The notes beneath the pieces were generated by a model. That model ran no database searches. It worked only from the letters and a program-made list of their open reading frames with translations, and was not told the DNA's origin. The position numbers were made by a program, and so were the translations under genes. Shown in pieces: positions 6,761 through 15,726 of a DNA stretch of 30,132 bases. This DNA comes from CAYRYU01 sp964428355 (lineage in GTDB: Bacteria > Muiribacteriota > Ozemobacteria > Ozemobacterales > Ozemobacteraceae): the NCBI GenBank assembly GCA_964428355.1, contig CAYRYU010000087.1, positions 1-30,132 of the forward strand, written 5' to 3'. Each line of letters starts with the position of its first letter. The first letter of the stretch is position 1.

Positions 6761-9754
6761 TCAGGCTTCCTCGATGAGCAGGTGGGCTTCCACCTCCTGG
6801 GTCTTCCCTTTGACCCTGCGGAAAGGAAGCTTTTCGGTTCGCAGACCTTCTGGCGCCATGGAAAGGGTAGATCCGGAGATCACGACCCGGGTTCCCGGGG
6901 TTACCTGGGCAAGAATAGCCAGACGGGCGGCGAGGTTCACCGTATCACCGATCGCGGTAAACTCCTGACGGAAGGTCTTTGCACCCAGAATTCCGACGAT
7001 TGCCTCCCCGGAATTGATTCCCATGGCGGGCGGAAGAGGCCCCATCCCCGAAAGGGCCGCACGAACCGCGCGTACCACACGAAGGGCCGCTTCGACAGCC
7101 TTTTCCCCGCTTCCGAACACCTCATGGGAAAAGACGACCAGGATCTTGTCGCCCATCACCTTGTCGATCTCTCCGCCGAAGCTCCGGATGGCACCGTCGA
7201 ATGCTTCCAGATGCCGTTCGATGGATTCGAAGATCTCCTCCGGGGAGGCCCGCTCCTCGAACTCATCGAATCCGACCAGGCCGGAAAACAGAACCGTCAG
7301 TTCGGCTTTCCTTCCCGCCAGGGCCTCCCTCTGGAAGTTTTCGTCCTGCAGGGCGCGCTGGACGAAAGAGGAGACATACTGCCCGAGGATCTCCCCCTCG
7401 CGCAACTTCCGAGTCATGAAATTGAAAGCTCCCGAAAGAGCAGCGAACTCGTCCGCCCCTTCTGAAGCTAGATTTCCACCGAAGTCCCCGGCGTTGACTT
7501 TCTTCAGTCCACCAATCAGACGCTCGAGAGGAAAGAGGAAGAACCGGACGGACTGTCGTGCAACCATGAGGGCAAGAACGAGCATTGCCGCCATCACCCA
7601 CAGGAAACTCCGCCATCTGCTCCGGGCCCGGGCAAGCTGCGGCTCGGTCGACCGGAAACCGGCCAGGATGTGACCGGGCGAGAATTCCCCCTTCAGCGCC
7701 TGGTACCAGGCATGGTCTGCCTCCACATACTCCTGCCAGGAACCGTGAAGATACCTGGGACGGAAAACCAGGTCGCGCAGGACCGGGATCCCCTCGATCC
7801 CCTCGGGAATGCTCTCCAGCTGCACCGTTCCGCGCTTTTCCAGGCCTGAATAGGAAACCGCGAACGTCACGGGAGCGGTCGCCGCAAGTTCCCGTTTGAG
7901 GTAGGGGGGCTCGATCGTCCCTTCCCCCCATGTCCAGTTCAGGATGAACCTGGGCACCGTTCGGGCCGGAATTGCGACGTTCATCAGGATGAGCTTGGAA
8001 GCCTCGAAGTCGAGCTGTGTGACACCACCAGGATAGTGCAGGAACCTGGAGAAGGCTGTTCCACCAAGGTTCTCTTTCAAGACCTTGATGAACACCTCCT
8101 GAACGTGGCCCTCCATGCGTGTCTCGGACTTCCCCGAATCCCGCCGCGGAAGGGGGGGCATCGCTTTGGGAGCGACATCATGGACCAACTCCCGGGTAAT
8201 TGGATGGATGGGGTTCCGCTGGTTCTGCTCCAGATTCGCCCGATCCTGCTCCTTGCGGATGTTGGACCAGGAACCCTCCACTCCTTCCCGCCCTGTCACA
8301 AGGAGGGAAAGAACCGAGGATGGCGTTTCGATCCCGTCCAGGAAGCTTTTCGCCATGCTGCCCAGGATTCCCGACAGGTGGATCTTCCGTTTCGCGCTTT
8401 CCTCCGGAGCTGGAAACGGGTTTTCCGAGACGTCAAGGTCGATCCGGTCCAGGGATCTCAGGACGTCCGTGGCGTTTGTGACGCTCTTCATTTTTTGTAC
8501 AAGATCTTGATGGAAGAACCTGATGTTGCTGTCGAGACGCTGGAGGTCCTCGTCCAGTTCCACACCCTGGTTTCGACGTTCGGTCCTTTCAGTGTCCGCG
8601 ATCAGTCGGCGTCCCGGGGAAACCGAGCCCAGCAGCGGCAATAGCGCGACCAGCAGGAATGTCGCGGAAAGGGACAGTGAAACGGAGAGCCGGGGACCCC
8701 GGCGGAACCAGAACCGCTCGACCAGAAAAACGAAGCCCAGGCACCAGGCTCCTGCCAGAGCTGACAACAGGACCGCCCCTTTCGAAGTGTTCGGCCCCAC
8801 CGCAGGGGACACCGGGAACATCGAGGCAACGCGCCAGTCCTGGCCGGGAAGCTCCGGGCCGAAAAACACGAGGTGGTCGTCCAGCACTCGCAGGGACCGC
8901 GGGCCTTCATTTCCCTTGCGGGAAGAGAGTCTCCTCAGGTCTCTTTCCAGCTCCGGCCGGGACCGGAAAATAAGGGATGGAGAGGCAATGATTTCGGAAC
9001 CGGTTCCGAGGAAAACGAGGGTCCCCCTTTCCTCCTTCCAGTCATCCAGGATGGTTTGAGGCTGGAAAACTTTCGGCGTGGAAGCACTTTCCAGAAGGGC
9101 AAGCACGAAAAGCTTCCGACGTGAGGGAAACTTCTCCAGGACATCCCAGAAAATGTGATAATGGAGCCCCTCCCCTGCGGAACCCGAAGGCGAGTGTTTC
9201 GGGAACCCCTCCCGAAAGATGTTCCGGACCTCCCCGCGGTTGAAATCACGCGAAAGTGGAGTGCAACCGAAAGGAAACCGGAACATCCTGGAAACCGCCC
9301 CTGCCACGGCCTGGGCCCCCTCGTCGCGGCCGCAAGCCCACCGGGCCATCAGGCGAAGGGCCCCGGGGTCGGCCAGGACCGAGCCAGGGCCGCCCTGGAA
9401 TCGGATTACCGAGCCGGATGATGCAACCTCGACCAGAACCAGCTCGAGGGACGGCAACCGCGGGGCAAACTTCGACCGGAAGGTTTTCCTGGCGAAGGCA
9501 AGCGCGGCACCGAGGTCGCACTCGTTCCAGATGGTTTCCAGATGTCTGGTGAAACTGCCCAGGACCGTAAGCAACTGCATCCGCAGATTGAGGCTTCTCT
9601 GGATCGAATCTAGGCGCCCCTCCTCGCGATCCGCGATCTTTTCGAGGGCGATCTCGGCCTCGAGTGCTTCGAGATCGGCTTTTTGGACCAAAAGAAGCCC
9701 GAAAGGGATCGAGAACAAGGCAACCAGGAGAACGAGAACGGTGAACCGACCCAT
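6761..9754 (-). CDS. Membrane sensor class III nucleotide cyclase, subunit lacking the first metal Asp
   Basis: Protein of 997 residues from ATG 9754, chosen over an in-frame start at 9913 because GGAGG lies about 8 nt upstream and the ATG overlaps the previous stop (TGATG). Predicted layout: TM1 3-23, extracytoplasmic domain, TM2 ~327-347, TM3 ~357-377, second extracytoplasmic domain, TM4 ~716-740, HAMP ~737-790, cyclase domain ~815-990. In the cyclase domain the first metal-binding Asp is Gly (G825, in LFSGLVGF). The second Asp (D869), Lys865, the class IIIb-type Thr934, and the transition-state Asn940 and Arg944 (GDTVNLAAR) are all kept. As a homodimer it should be weak or dead. It can supply the Asn/Arg half of a heterodimeric active site with the neighbouring cyclase. 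The product (cAMP or cGMP) cannot be told from sequence with certainty. Confidence 0.9.
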   Translation of the reverse strand: MGRFTVLVLLVALFSIPFGLLLVQKADLEALEAEIALEKIADREEGRLDSIQRSLNLRMQLLTVLGSFTRHLETIWNECDLGAALAFARKTFRSKFAPRLPSLELVLVEVASSGSVIRFQGGPGSVLADPGALRLMARWACGRDEGAQAVAGAVSRMFRFPFGCTPLSRDFNRGEVRNIFREGFPKHSPSGSAGEGLHYHIFWDVLEKFPSRRKLFVLALLESASTPKVFQPQTILDDWKEERGTLVFLGTGSEIIASPSLIFRSRPELERDLRRLSSRKGNEGPRSLRVLDDHLVFFGPELPGQDWRVASMFPVSPAVGPNTSKGAVLLSALAGAWCLGFVFLVERFWFRRGPRLSVSLSLSATFLLVALLPLLGSVSPGRRLIADTERTERRNQGVELDEDLQRLDSNIRFFHQDLVQKMKSVTNATDVLRSLDRIDLDVSENPFPAPEESAKRKIHLSGILGSMAKSFLDGIETPSSVLSLLVTGREGVEGSWSNIRKEQDRANLEQNQRNPIHPITRELVHDVAPKAMPPLPRRDSGKSETRMEGHVQEVFIKVLKENLGGTAFSRFLHYPGGVTQLDFEASKLILMNVAIPARTVPRFILNWTWGEGTIEPPYLKRELAATAPVTFAVSYSGLEKRGTVQLESIPEGIEGIPVLRDLVFRPRYLHGSWQEYVEADHAWYQALKGEFSPGHILAGFRSTEPQLARARSRWRSFLWVMAAMLVLALMVARQSVRFFLFPLERLIGGLKKVNAGDFGGNLASEGADEFAALSGAFNFMTRKLREGEILGQYVSSFVQRALQDENFQREALAGRKAELTVLFSGLVGFDEFEERASPEEIFESIERHLEAFDGAIRSFGGEIDKVMGDKILVVFSHEVFGSGEKAVEAALRVVRAVRAALSGMGPLPPAMGINSGEAIVGILGAKTFRQEFTAIGDTVNLAARLAILAQVTPGTRVVISGSTLSMAPEGLRTEKLPFRRVKGKTQEVEAHLLIEEA

Positions 9755-12700
9755 CACCGACCGCCTCCATCGGAGGAAGGTGGCTCTTTGGCTTGTTCTT
9801 GGGGCCTTGGAGCCACGGGGCCCGCAGTCGTTACCGGGGCGGTCTCCAGGAGTTCCGCGAGTTCCCATTCCCTGCCGCCAGGGAGAGAAACGAAAATCGG
9901 GTTCCCGAAACACTCGCCCTTGGAGAAAACTGCGGTTTCTTCGGACACCACGATCCGGGTCCGGGTCCCTTTCCTTGAAGCGCTCTCGAGCTTCTCCGCA
10001 AGTTTCCTCGTTTTCCCCAGGACGGCGAACTCCCTTCGTCCCGTGGTTTTTAGGGGACCGGACAGGATCGGCCCATGTGCAATCCCGACTCCCATCTCAT
10101 ATCCGAAGACCCCAATCCGTGCACGTCGGGCCTGAAGCTCGCTGTGCTTCCTTCGCATCGCGGAAGCTGCCAGAAGGGCTCTCCGAAGGCCCGCCCCCCC
10201 CGAAGCGCCGTGGCCGGAGGAACCGTCGGGACGGTCGAAAAAGACCGCGATCACGGCATCTCCGATGAACTTCTCGATCGCCCCTTCATGAGCACTGATG
10301 CAGAGGGCCATCTCCTCGAGGTGGGTGTTGAGCATCGCGACGACCGACTCGGGTGGGTGGCTTTCCGAGAGGGTTGTGAAGCTCCGGAGGTCCGAAACGA
10401 GAACCGCCCCCTCCCGCACACGAGGTCCTTCCACCCCACCGTCGTCCATCGAAACCGATGAATCCAGCGTCCCCGAAACGAATCTTCCCAGCTCCTGACG
10501 ACGCCTGAGACCCCGGGTCATCTCGTCGAACGAGGATGTGAGAAAGCCCAGTTCGTCGTCACGGTCAATCTGGACCCTGATCGCCAGATCTCCCGAGGCA
10601 ACACCGAGCAACCCGTTCCGGACTTCTTCGAGCGGCGAGATCAGGTGGCGTGAGATGGCAAAACCAACCATCATGATGGTTCCCAGGATCACCAGAATGA
10701 GGCAACGAAGAAAAAACGCACTTGCTTCTGCGCGGGCAAAAGGCCCCTCCAGGGATGCCCTGATTCCAAGGAAAAACCCGGGGGCGTCCCGGCACGGGAT
10801 GGCAAGAAAAAAAGCCCGCCCATACTCGCCGCTCTGAGGGGAATGGTTGCTCGCCGCATCTTCGAGAAGTGAACGCATCCTTCGACCAAATCCGGTTCTC
10901 CAGTATCTACCGTAGTATTTCTGGCGGGGCCCCGGGAAGAGTGGAAGGAAACCGCGGATGGTCGAGCACCCCATCACGATCGCCGACGGGAGCATCACTC
11001 CAGCATTCTCCCGGGCGAGGAATTTCCCCATCCAGGTCGCATATGCCCTCTTGGAGGCAAAGACGAGCGTGAGGAATGAATGGGGTGCACCCTCCCTGGT
11101 GAGAAAATCGACGAACGCGAGCTCTTTTCCCATTCCGACCATGGATTGAAGGACGTTTCCCAGCCCCGTCACCATCCTCTCCCGCGAGCTCCCGCTTCCC
11201 GTGAACGAGAGACCGAGCGAGGAGAAGAACCGCCTGATCAGGTCGCGGCTGTCAGCCCCTCCGTCATCGGAAGCGGAGGAGGAGGTCAGGCCGAACACAT
11301 CAGCGCACCCTTGGAAGATCGCCTGGTATGCCCCGTGATGCCGGAGATCACCGGTCACCAACCGGCCCCCGTTCCGGACAACCATCCGGGGGTTTCCGAT
11401 GAGCGGGAATTCCAGGAGGGCGCGGAGGGGATACCCCTGTCTTTCGAAAAACGAGAAAGCCTGGGAGGCGGCTTCCGTAAGAGCTCCGTCCGAATCGGCG
11501 ACCAGCAATCCGTTCCATCCCGGAGTCATGCGCATGTAACGGCTCAGTATGTTGAGGAAGGGAAGAATGCCCGAGTTTCCCCTGTCCACGGCCTCGAGGC
11601 GGGCCCTCGCCCCGTCCTGGATCGACTGGATCTCCCTGAGTCTCGAAATCTCGATCTGCATCGTCCCTACAAGATACAAGGCTGTCAGCGGAAGGGCCCC
11701 GACGAGTCCGATGATTCCCGGAAGCCAGAGTTTGAGCCTGAATGAAGGCAGTTCTCCGAAAATGAACACCCGTGCCGCAAAGACGGATGCGGCAAGGAGC
11801 ATCAGCCCCGACATGAAATCGGAAACGGGAGTTGATGAGCTTTTTCCGGGGAATGGACGCGGGAAAAGCACCCAGGTTTCGAACGAGGAATGGAGCGCGA
11901 GAAAACCGCGAAAAACGAACAGGTTCCCGAATGGGGTCAGAACCTGAGGGGGGAATCGCTTTTCCCGGTTTTCCAGCGAATCCAGCCCACGGAGGAAAGC
12001 CCGCATTCCCTCGGTCAAAGGCTTCGATGCAGGAATCGGCCTCAATGGCCGGTAGGAGCCCTTCTTCGGAACCAGCACCGGAACCCCACCATGGGCCGCT
12101 CCCGGAAGTCGCCCGTTGATTGCCCTCCAGAGAGGTTTCATGCCGAGAACGTCCCGCTGCGGGAAAACCAGAAGGTAACCCAACTTTGCTTTTTCAGGAA
12201 CTTCGATGAGATCCCAGGTGATGAAGGATTTCCGGTTTCGGAACCGACCGAGGGTTGGCCGTCCCCGCCGCTCTGCCAGCAGTTCGAATGGGCAGAACTT
12301 TCCGAAGACGCCCACACAGCGCTTCTGGGCGGCACGCAACTCCGCGGGGTCAAGGTTTTCACCCGCGAGGAGCATTCCGATAAGGCCCGCCATCAGCCGG
12401 CTGTTTTCCCGAGCCAGCCCTCTGCCGGAAACCGGAGTGAACTTCCCGTCACCCTTCCCGAGAAAAACGTACAAGGAGACTCCCGGGGTTCCTGCCGGCA
12501 AAGGATAAGGCTTCGCGAGGCGGGGGAGTTTCCCGCTTTCGGGGAACCTCCTTCCCGGCCAGAGCGAATCCCCGGCGGCCCGAAGGACGGAAAATGCTAT
12601 CCAATCCTCGTTCCAGAACTCGGGCGGCCCACCCCGGCCCCATCTTCCCCGCATTCGGAGAGCGGCCAGAAGCCTCCTCCTGAAACGGAAAACCATCCTC

Positions 12701-12906
12701 GAGACAAGGGATTCTCCGGAGGCGGCAGTCCGGATCGTTTCCTCATACCTCACGCCCTCGCGCCGGATGTCGGCCTCGGTCTTCCTGAGGTTCCACTCCC
12801 GGACATTCATCTCCGCATTCCGCACGACGAGAATGAGGAAACAAATCAGGATCGCGGGCAGAAGAAGGTCAAGGGATTGGGCAAGGAGCTTCCTGGGTTG
12901 ATCCAT
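9754..12906 (-). CDS. Membrane sensor class III nucleotide cyclase, subunit lacking the Asn/Arg pair
   Basis: Protein of 1050 residues with the same architecture as its downstream neighbour and presumably its paralogue: TM1 ~9-27, extracytoplasmic domain, TM2 ~362-382, TM3 ~392-413, second extracytoplasmic domain, TM4 ~729-752, HAMP ~750-800, cyclase domain ~830-1010, and a Pro/Ser-rich tail. Both metal Asp residues are present, D839 (LVSDLRSFTTLSE) and D883 (FIGDAVIAVF), spaced 44 as in mammalian C1 domains. The segment that is normally GDTVNLAAR reads GKTRKLAEK: the catalytic Asn is K968, the Arg is K972, and the base-selecting Asp/Thr is A962. It therefore looks like the metal-binding half of an obligate heterodimer. 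It is the first gene of a two-gene operon and overlaps the next start by one base. No good Shine-Dalgarno precedes ATG 12906. Confidence 0.9.
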   Translation of the reverse strand: MDQPRKLLAQSLDLLLPAILICFLILVVRNAEMNVREWNLRKTEADIRREGVRYEETIRTAASGESLVSRMVFRFRRRLLAALRMRGRWGRGGPPEFWNEDWIAFSVLRAAGDSLWPGRRFPESGKLPRLAKPYPLPAGTPGVSLYVFLGKGDGKFTPVSGRGLARENSRLMAGLIGMLLAGENLDPAELRAAQKRCVGVFGKFCPFELLAERRGRPTLGRFRNRKSFITWDLIEVPEKAKLGYLLVFPQRDVLGMKPLWRAINGRLPGAAHGGVPVLVPKKGSYRPLRPIPASKPLTEGMRAFLRGLDSLENREKRFPPQVLTPFGNLFVFRGFLALHSSFETWVLFPRPFPGKSSSTPVSDFMSGLMLLAASVFAARVFIFGELPSFRLKLWLPGIIGLVGALPLTALYLVGTMQIEISRLREIQSIQDGARARLEAVDRGNSGILPFLNILSRYMRMTPGWNGLLVADSDGALTEAASQAFSFFERQGYPLRALLEFPLIGNPRMVVRNGGRLVTGDLRHHGAYQAIFQGCADVFGLTSSSASDDGGADSRDLIRRFFSSLGLSFTGSGSSRERMVTGLGNVLQSMVGMGKELAFVDFLTREGAPHSFLTLVFASKRAYATWMGKFLARENAGVMLPSAIVMGCSTIRGFLPLFPGPRQKYYGRYWRTGFGRRMRSLLEDAASNHSPQSGEYGRAFFLAIPCRDAPGFFLGIRASLEGPFARAEASAFFLRCLILVILGTIMMVGFAISRHLISPLEEVRNGLLGVASGDLAIRVQIDRDDELGFLTSSFDEMTRGLRRRQELGRFVSGTLDSSVSMDDGGVEGPRVREGAVLVSDLRSFTTLSESHPPESVVAMLNTHLEEMALCISAHEGAIEKFIGDAVIAVFFDRPDGSSGHGASGGAGLRRALLAASAMRRKHSELQARRARIGVFGYEMGVGIAHGPILSGPLKTTGRREFAVLGKTRKLAEKLESASRKGTRTRIVVSEETAVFSKGECFGNPIFVSLPGGREWELAELLETAPVTTAGPVAPRPQEQAKEPPSSDGGGR

Positions 12907-12915
12907 TTCGATCCA

Positions 12916-12943
12916 TTTTTACATACCCTTCGACATGGTGCAA
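12916..12943 (-). promoter_or_regulatory. Candidate promoter of the cyclase operon
   Basis: The minus strand has TTGCAC (12938-12943), a 16-nt spacer and TAAAAA (12916-12921), nine nt before the ATG of the first cyclase gene. It would give a very short or absent leader, consistent with the lack of a ribosome binding site. The -10 is weak, so this is tentative. Confidence 0.3.
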
Positions 12944-13035
12944 TGATGAAAACCGCTTCTTACTTGCGGCTTTCACCCTCCCCCGGGGGATCGCTGTCAT
13001 TGGCCGAACCGTTCGTGGTGAATGATCGGTGTGTG

Positions 13036-13044
13036 TGGTATATT
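13036..13044 (+). promoter_or_regulatory. Extended -10 promoter of the lectin-like gene
   Basis: TGGTATATT, a TGn extended -10 identical to the one before the retron operon, lies about 38 nt upstream of the preferred ATG. No clear -35 is present. Confidence 0.45.
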
Positions 13045-13081
13045 CGATGAGGAAATTGCCTGAGAGATCGGAGGGATGAGG

Positions 13082-13519
13082 ATGACCCGCATTCGGAACG
13101 CTTTTCTGCTCGCCTTTACCGCCGCCGTGGTGCTTTGTGGAACCCTGATAACCGCCCAGACTTCCCCGGGGCTAATCGAGAAGGAAATCGACGCCGCCAT
13201 ATCCTGGCAGTCGACTGAAGTCGAAATCAAGGCCGGACAGTATGTCGAGATAACGGCCACGGGCACATGGACATTCGGCGAGGACACCTGCGACGCGGAC
13301 GGAGTGAAGGGAAAGAAGACCGACGACCTCCTGCCCGGGATCGAACGTGGAACCCTGCTGGCGAAGGTAGGCAAGTCCGTTTACCGGGTGGGGAAATCTT
13401 TCTCCGACACCATCTCCCAGGCCGGAACGATCTACCTCGCCGGCCAGGATCCCGACCAGGAGAGGTCCGACGATAGCGGAACGCTGAAGGTGAAGATCCG
13501 GACCTTTGCCGACCGTTGA
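13082..13519 (+). CDS. Secreted small protein with PA-IL (LecA)-like beta-sandwich
   Basis: About 145 residues. The start is set at ATG 13082 because GGAGGG (13070-13075) gives it a 6-nt spacer; the ATG at 13076 abuts the Shine-Dalgarno. An N-terminal signal peptide is clear (RIRNAFLLAFTAAVVLCGT, cleavage probably near TAQ). The mature part resembles the Pseudomonas PA-IL galactose-binding lectin: AGQYVEITATGTWTFG matches the GDVITI..AG.ASYG strand region, GTLLAKVGK matches GALVMKIG, and DPDQERSDDSGTLKVKI matches the calcium/sugar loop NDVPGTYGNNSGSFSVNI. Acidic residues in that loop could bind calcium. The fold assignment rests on remembered similarity, and sugar binding is inferred. It ends 58 nt before the liv operon and may be co-transcribed with it, although the functions look unrelated. 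Confidence 0.75.
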   Translation: MTRIRNAFLLAFTAAVVLCGTLITAQTSPGLIEKEIDAAISWQSTEVEIKAGQYVEITATGTWTFGEDTCDADGVKGKKTDDLLPGIERGTLLAKVGKSVYRVGKSFSDTISQAGTIYLAGQDPDQERSDDSGTLKVKIRTFADR

Positions 13520-13577
13520 AACGGATTTCGGTTTTCCAGGCGGTGGGATTTTTCTAGGTTTCATTCAGGAGGAATGT

Positions 13578-14846
13578 GTGCGTCCAGCTTCTTCGAAAAT
13601 GCTTCTTGCTTCGTTCGTCGCGGTTCTCCTCGTTTCGGCCGCCTACGCCCAGGACCCGGGCCCAGAAGGGGAGAAGATCCTGAAGATCGGAACGCTGTTC
13701 CCCCTGACGGGTCCCTGCGCCCTCGCCGGCCAGAGGTGCAAGGCCGCGGTCGAGACGGCCGCCGAAATCATCAACGAGAAGCATCCGGAGATGAACATCC
13801 CGCTGGCCACGGGAGCCGGAGTTCTCGGATACAGGATCGTCCTCGTGCATGCCGACAGCCAGGGAAAGCCCGACATCGGAAAGACCGAAGCCGAGCGCTT
13901 GTTCGACCAGGAAAAGGTCTGGGCGATCATAGGCTCCTACAACAGCGCCGTTACCAAACCCGCGAGTTTCGCCGCCGAGCGCCAGAAGAGGATCTTCATC
14001 GCGGGTTGCTCCAGTTCGGCAGCTCTGACCGAGCGAAACCTGAAATTCTTCTTCCGCCTCGCCCCCACCGACCGGACAGAGTCCCGGGAGTTCTGCGGTT
14101 TTCTTGAATGGCTCAACAAGAACAGGAACGCGGGAATCAAGACGATCGGACTCGTTTACGAAAACACCGAGTTCGGGAAGCACGCGGCCGACGAAGCCAA
14201 GGTTGCAGCGAAGGAAAAGGGGTTCGAAGTCACCTCGGATGTTCCGTTCACGCCAGGGGCAACCAATCTGAACAGCGAGGTGGCAACCCTCAAGTCGGCC
14301 AATCCCGATGCGCTCTTCGGAGCCTGCCTGGGAGGCGATTACACCCTTCTGGTTGGCACCTTGAAGCAACAGGGGTGGACACCGAAAGTTGATCTGAACT
14401 TCTGCTCGGGATACCACGACCCCGAGATCTCAAAGCAACTGGGTGCGGACGGCGATTTCTTCGCCGGCTGCACGGGGTATTCCCCCGACTTCGCCCAGAT
14501 CATGCCCGAGGTCGGGCCCGTCGAAAAGATCTTCACCGCAAAAACCGGAGTTCCTTTCGATGCCGACAGCATCCAGGAAGCGACTTCTTTGCTCGTTCTC
14601 GCCCAGGCCATCGAAAAAGCGGGAGAAACCGATCCGGAAAAGGTCGCGGGAATCCTCCACGGGACGGAGTTTCCCTCCCCTCTCTCTCTCGCCGGCCGGG
14701 TCGTGTTCGACGAGAACGGCCAGAATTCGAAAGCCATGAGCTACATCACCCAACTCCAAAAGGGTTTGTACAAGAGAATCTTTCCGGAAGCCCAGGCATC
14801 GGGCGAGGTGGTGTTCCCCATCCCTGCATGGGACCAGAGAAAATGA
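13578..14846 (+). CDS. livK: Branched-chain amino-acid/amide ABC transporter substrate-binding protein
   Basis: Periplasmic solute-binding protein of 422 residues in the Peripla_BP_6 (LivJ/LivK) family. The start GTG 13578 follows AGGAGG (13567-13572) with a 5-nt spacer; an ATG at 13602 in the same frame is a fallback, and the overlapping ATG at 13574 is out of frame. A signal peptide (MLLASFVAVLLVSAAYAQ) is present. Family hallmarks include IGTLFPLTGPCALAGQ near the mature N-terminus, the WAIIGSYNSAVTKPASFAAE hinge region, VYENTEFGKHAADEAK and FTPGATNLNSEV. It heads a livKHMGF operon, so it delivers ligand to the LivHM permease. Ligand identity (Leu/Ile/Val, amides or urea) cannot be fixed by eye. 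Confidence 0.93.
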   Translation: MRPASSKMLLASFVAVLLVSAAYAQDPGPEGEKILKIGTLFPLTGPCALAGQRCKAAVETAAEIINEKHPEMNIPLATGAGVLGYRIVLVHADSQGKPDIGKTEAERLFDQEKVWAIIGSYNSAVTKPASFAAERQKRIFIAGCSSSAALTERNLKFFFRLAPTDRTESREFCGFLEWLNKNRNAGIKTIGLVYENTEFGKHAADEAKVAAKEKGFEVTSDVPFTPGATNLNSEVATLKSANPDALFGACLGGDYTLLVGTLKQQGWTPKVDLNFCSGYHDPEISKQLGADGDFFAGCTGYSPDFAQIMPEVGPVEKIFTAKTGVPFDADSIQEATSLLVLAQAIEKAGETDPEKVAGILHGTEFPSPLSLAGRVVFDENGQNSKAMSYITQLQKGLYKRIFPEAQASGEVVFPIPAWDQRK

Positions 14847-14858
14847 CCGCTCCCTGCG

Positions 14859-15719
14859 ATGGTTGAGTTCCTCCAGACTCTTGTCCATGGCATCCTGGAC
14901 GGGCTGATCTATGCCATGGTCGCCGCCGGACTGAGCCTGATCTGGGGGGTGATGGACGTCATCAACTTCGCCCACGGCGAGTTCCTGATGGCGGCCATGT
15001 ATCTCAGCTTCTGGGCAGGCTCCGTGATGGGCGTGGATCCGCTCGTTTCCTGGGCGGGCTCCGGTGTCTTCACCTTTCTGCTGGGCGTCATCACCTTCAA
15101 GCTCATCGTAAGGCATTGCATAAAGAAATCCTCGATGGCGGCGCTTCTCGCGACATTCGGGCTTTCCCTGGTCTTGAAGAATGCGTGTCTCAACCTCTTC
15201 ACCCCCAACTTCCGCCTTCTGCAGGCGACCCTTCTGGGACAAAGGAAGATCGAGCTGGGAGGAATCGTGATCCCCGTTCCCCAGCTGGTGGCCGGTCTTT
15301 TCGCGCTCCTGATCGTTTTCGGGCTTTACTTTTTCCTGAAAAGAACGCGCACGGGATGGGCCATCCAGGCGACGGCGATGGACCGCGAAGCGGCGGAGTT
15401 GATGGGGATTGACACGGAGGGAATCCTGACCCTGGTTTTCGGGCTTTCCGCCGCCTGTGTCGGAATCGCCGGAGGACTCCTCCCGATGTTCCTCAGCGTT
15501 CATCCCGAGGTGGGAGGTTTGTTCAGTCTGATCGCATTCGTCTGCGTGGCTCTGGGAGGCTTCGGGAGCGTTTTCGGGGCGCTTCTGGCTTCCGTTCTCG
15601 TGGGCGTGGTCGAATCCGTCGTCGGATTCTACTTCGCGCCGGTTTTCAAATACGTTTCGGTATTCGCCCTGTATCTTCTCGTCATCTTCTGGCGGCCGAA
15701 GGGTTTGTTCGGTTGGTGA
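14859..15719 (+). CDS. livH: Branched-chain amino-acid ABC transporter permease LivH
   Basis: Inner-membrane permease of 286 residues with about eight hydrophobic segments. The N-terminal LIYAMVAAGLSLIWGVMDVI followed by NFAHGEFLM is the diagnostic LivH signature, and the TGWAIQATAMDREAAELMGID segment is the EAA-like cytoplasmic loop that contacts the ATPases. It starts 12 nt after livK, with no strong Shine-Dalgarno, which suggests translation coupled to livK. It forms the membrane channel with LivM. Confidence 0.95.
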   Translation: MVEFLQTLVHGILDGLIYAMVAAGLSLIWGVMDVINFAHGEFLMAAMYLSFWAGSVMGVDPLVSWAGSGVFTFLLGVITFKLIVRHCIKKSSMAALLATFGLSLVLKNACLNLFTPNFRLLQATLLGQRKIELGGIVIPVPQLVAGLFALLIVFGLYFFLKRTRTGWAIQATAMDREAAELMGIDTEGILTLVFGLSAACVGIAGGLLPMFLSVHPEVGGLFSLIAFVCVALGGFGSVFGALLASVLVGVVESVVGFYFAPVFKYVSVFALYLLVIFWRPKGLFGW

Positions 15720-15726
15720 TATCGGG

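Noticed and set aside
9755..9913. 53-residue N-terminal extension of the downstream cyclase
   Set aside because: Would overlap the upstream gene by 160 nt and place a hydrophilic, Arg/Gly-rich tail before TM1; ATG 9754 has GGAGG and a coupled stop-start.
12980..12989. CCCCCGGGGG palindrome in the divergent intergenic region
   Set aside because: A 10-bp GC palindrome is unremarkable at this base composition, and there is no T-tract or repeated copy to suggest a terminator or operator.
11890..13050. 386-codon plus-strand open frame over the cyclase gene
   Set aside because: No domain, composition unlike a real protein, and antisense to a gene with clear TM, HAMP and cyclase motifs.
13506..13577. 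Upstream TTG start for livK
   Set aside because: Overlaps the end of the lectin-like gene and ignores AGGAGG, which is well placed for GTG 13578 in front of a normal signal peptide.
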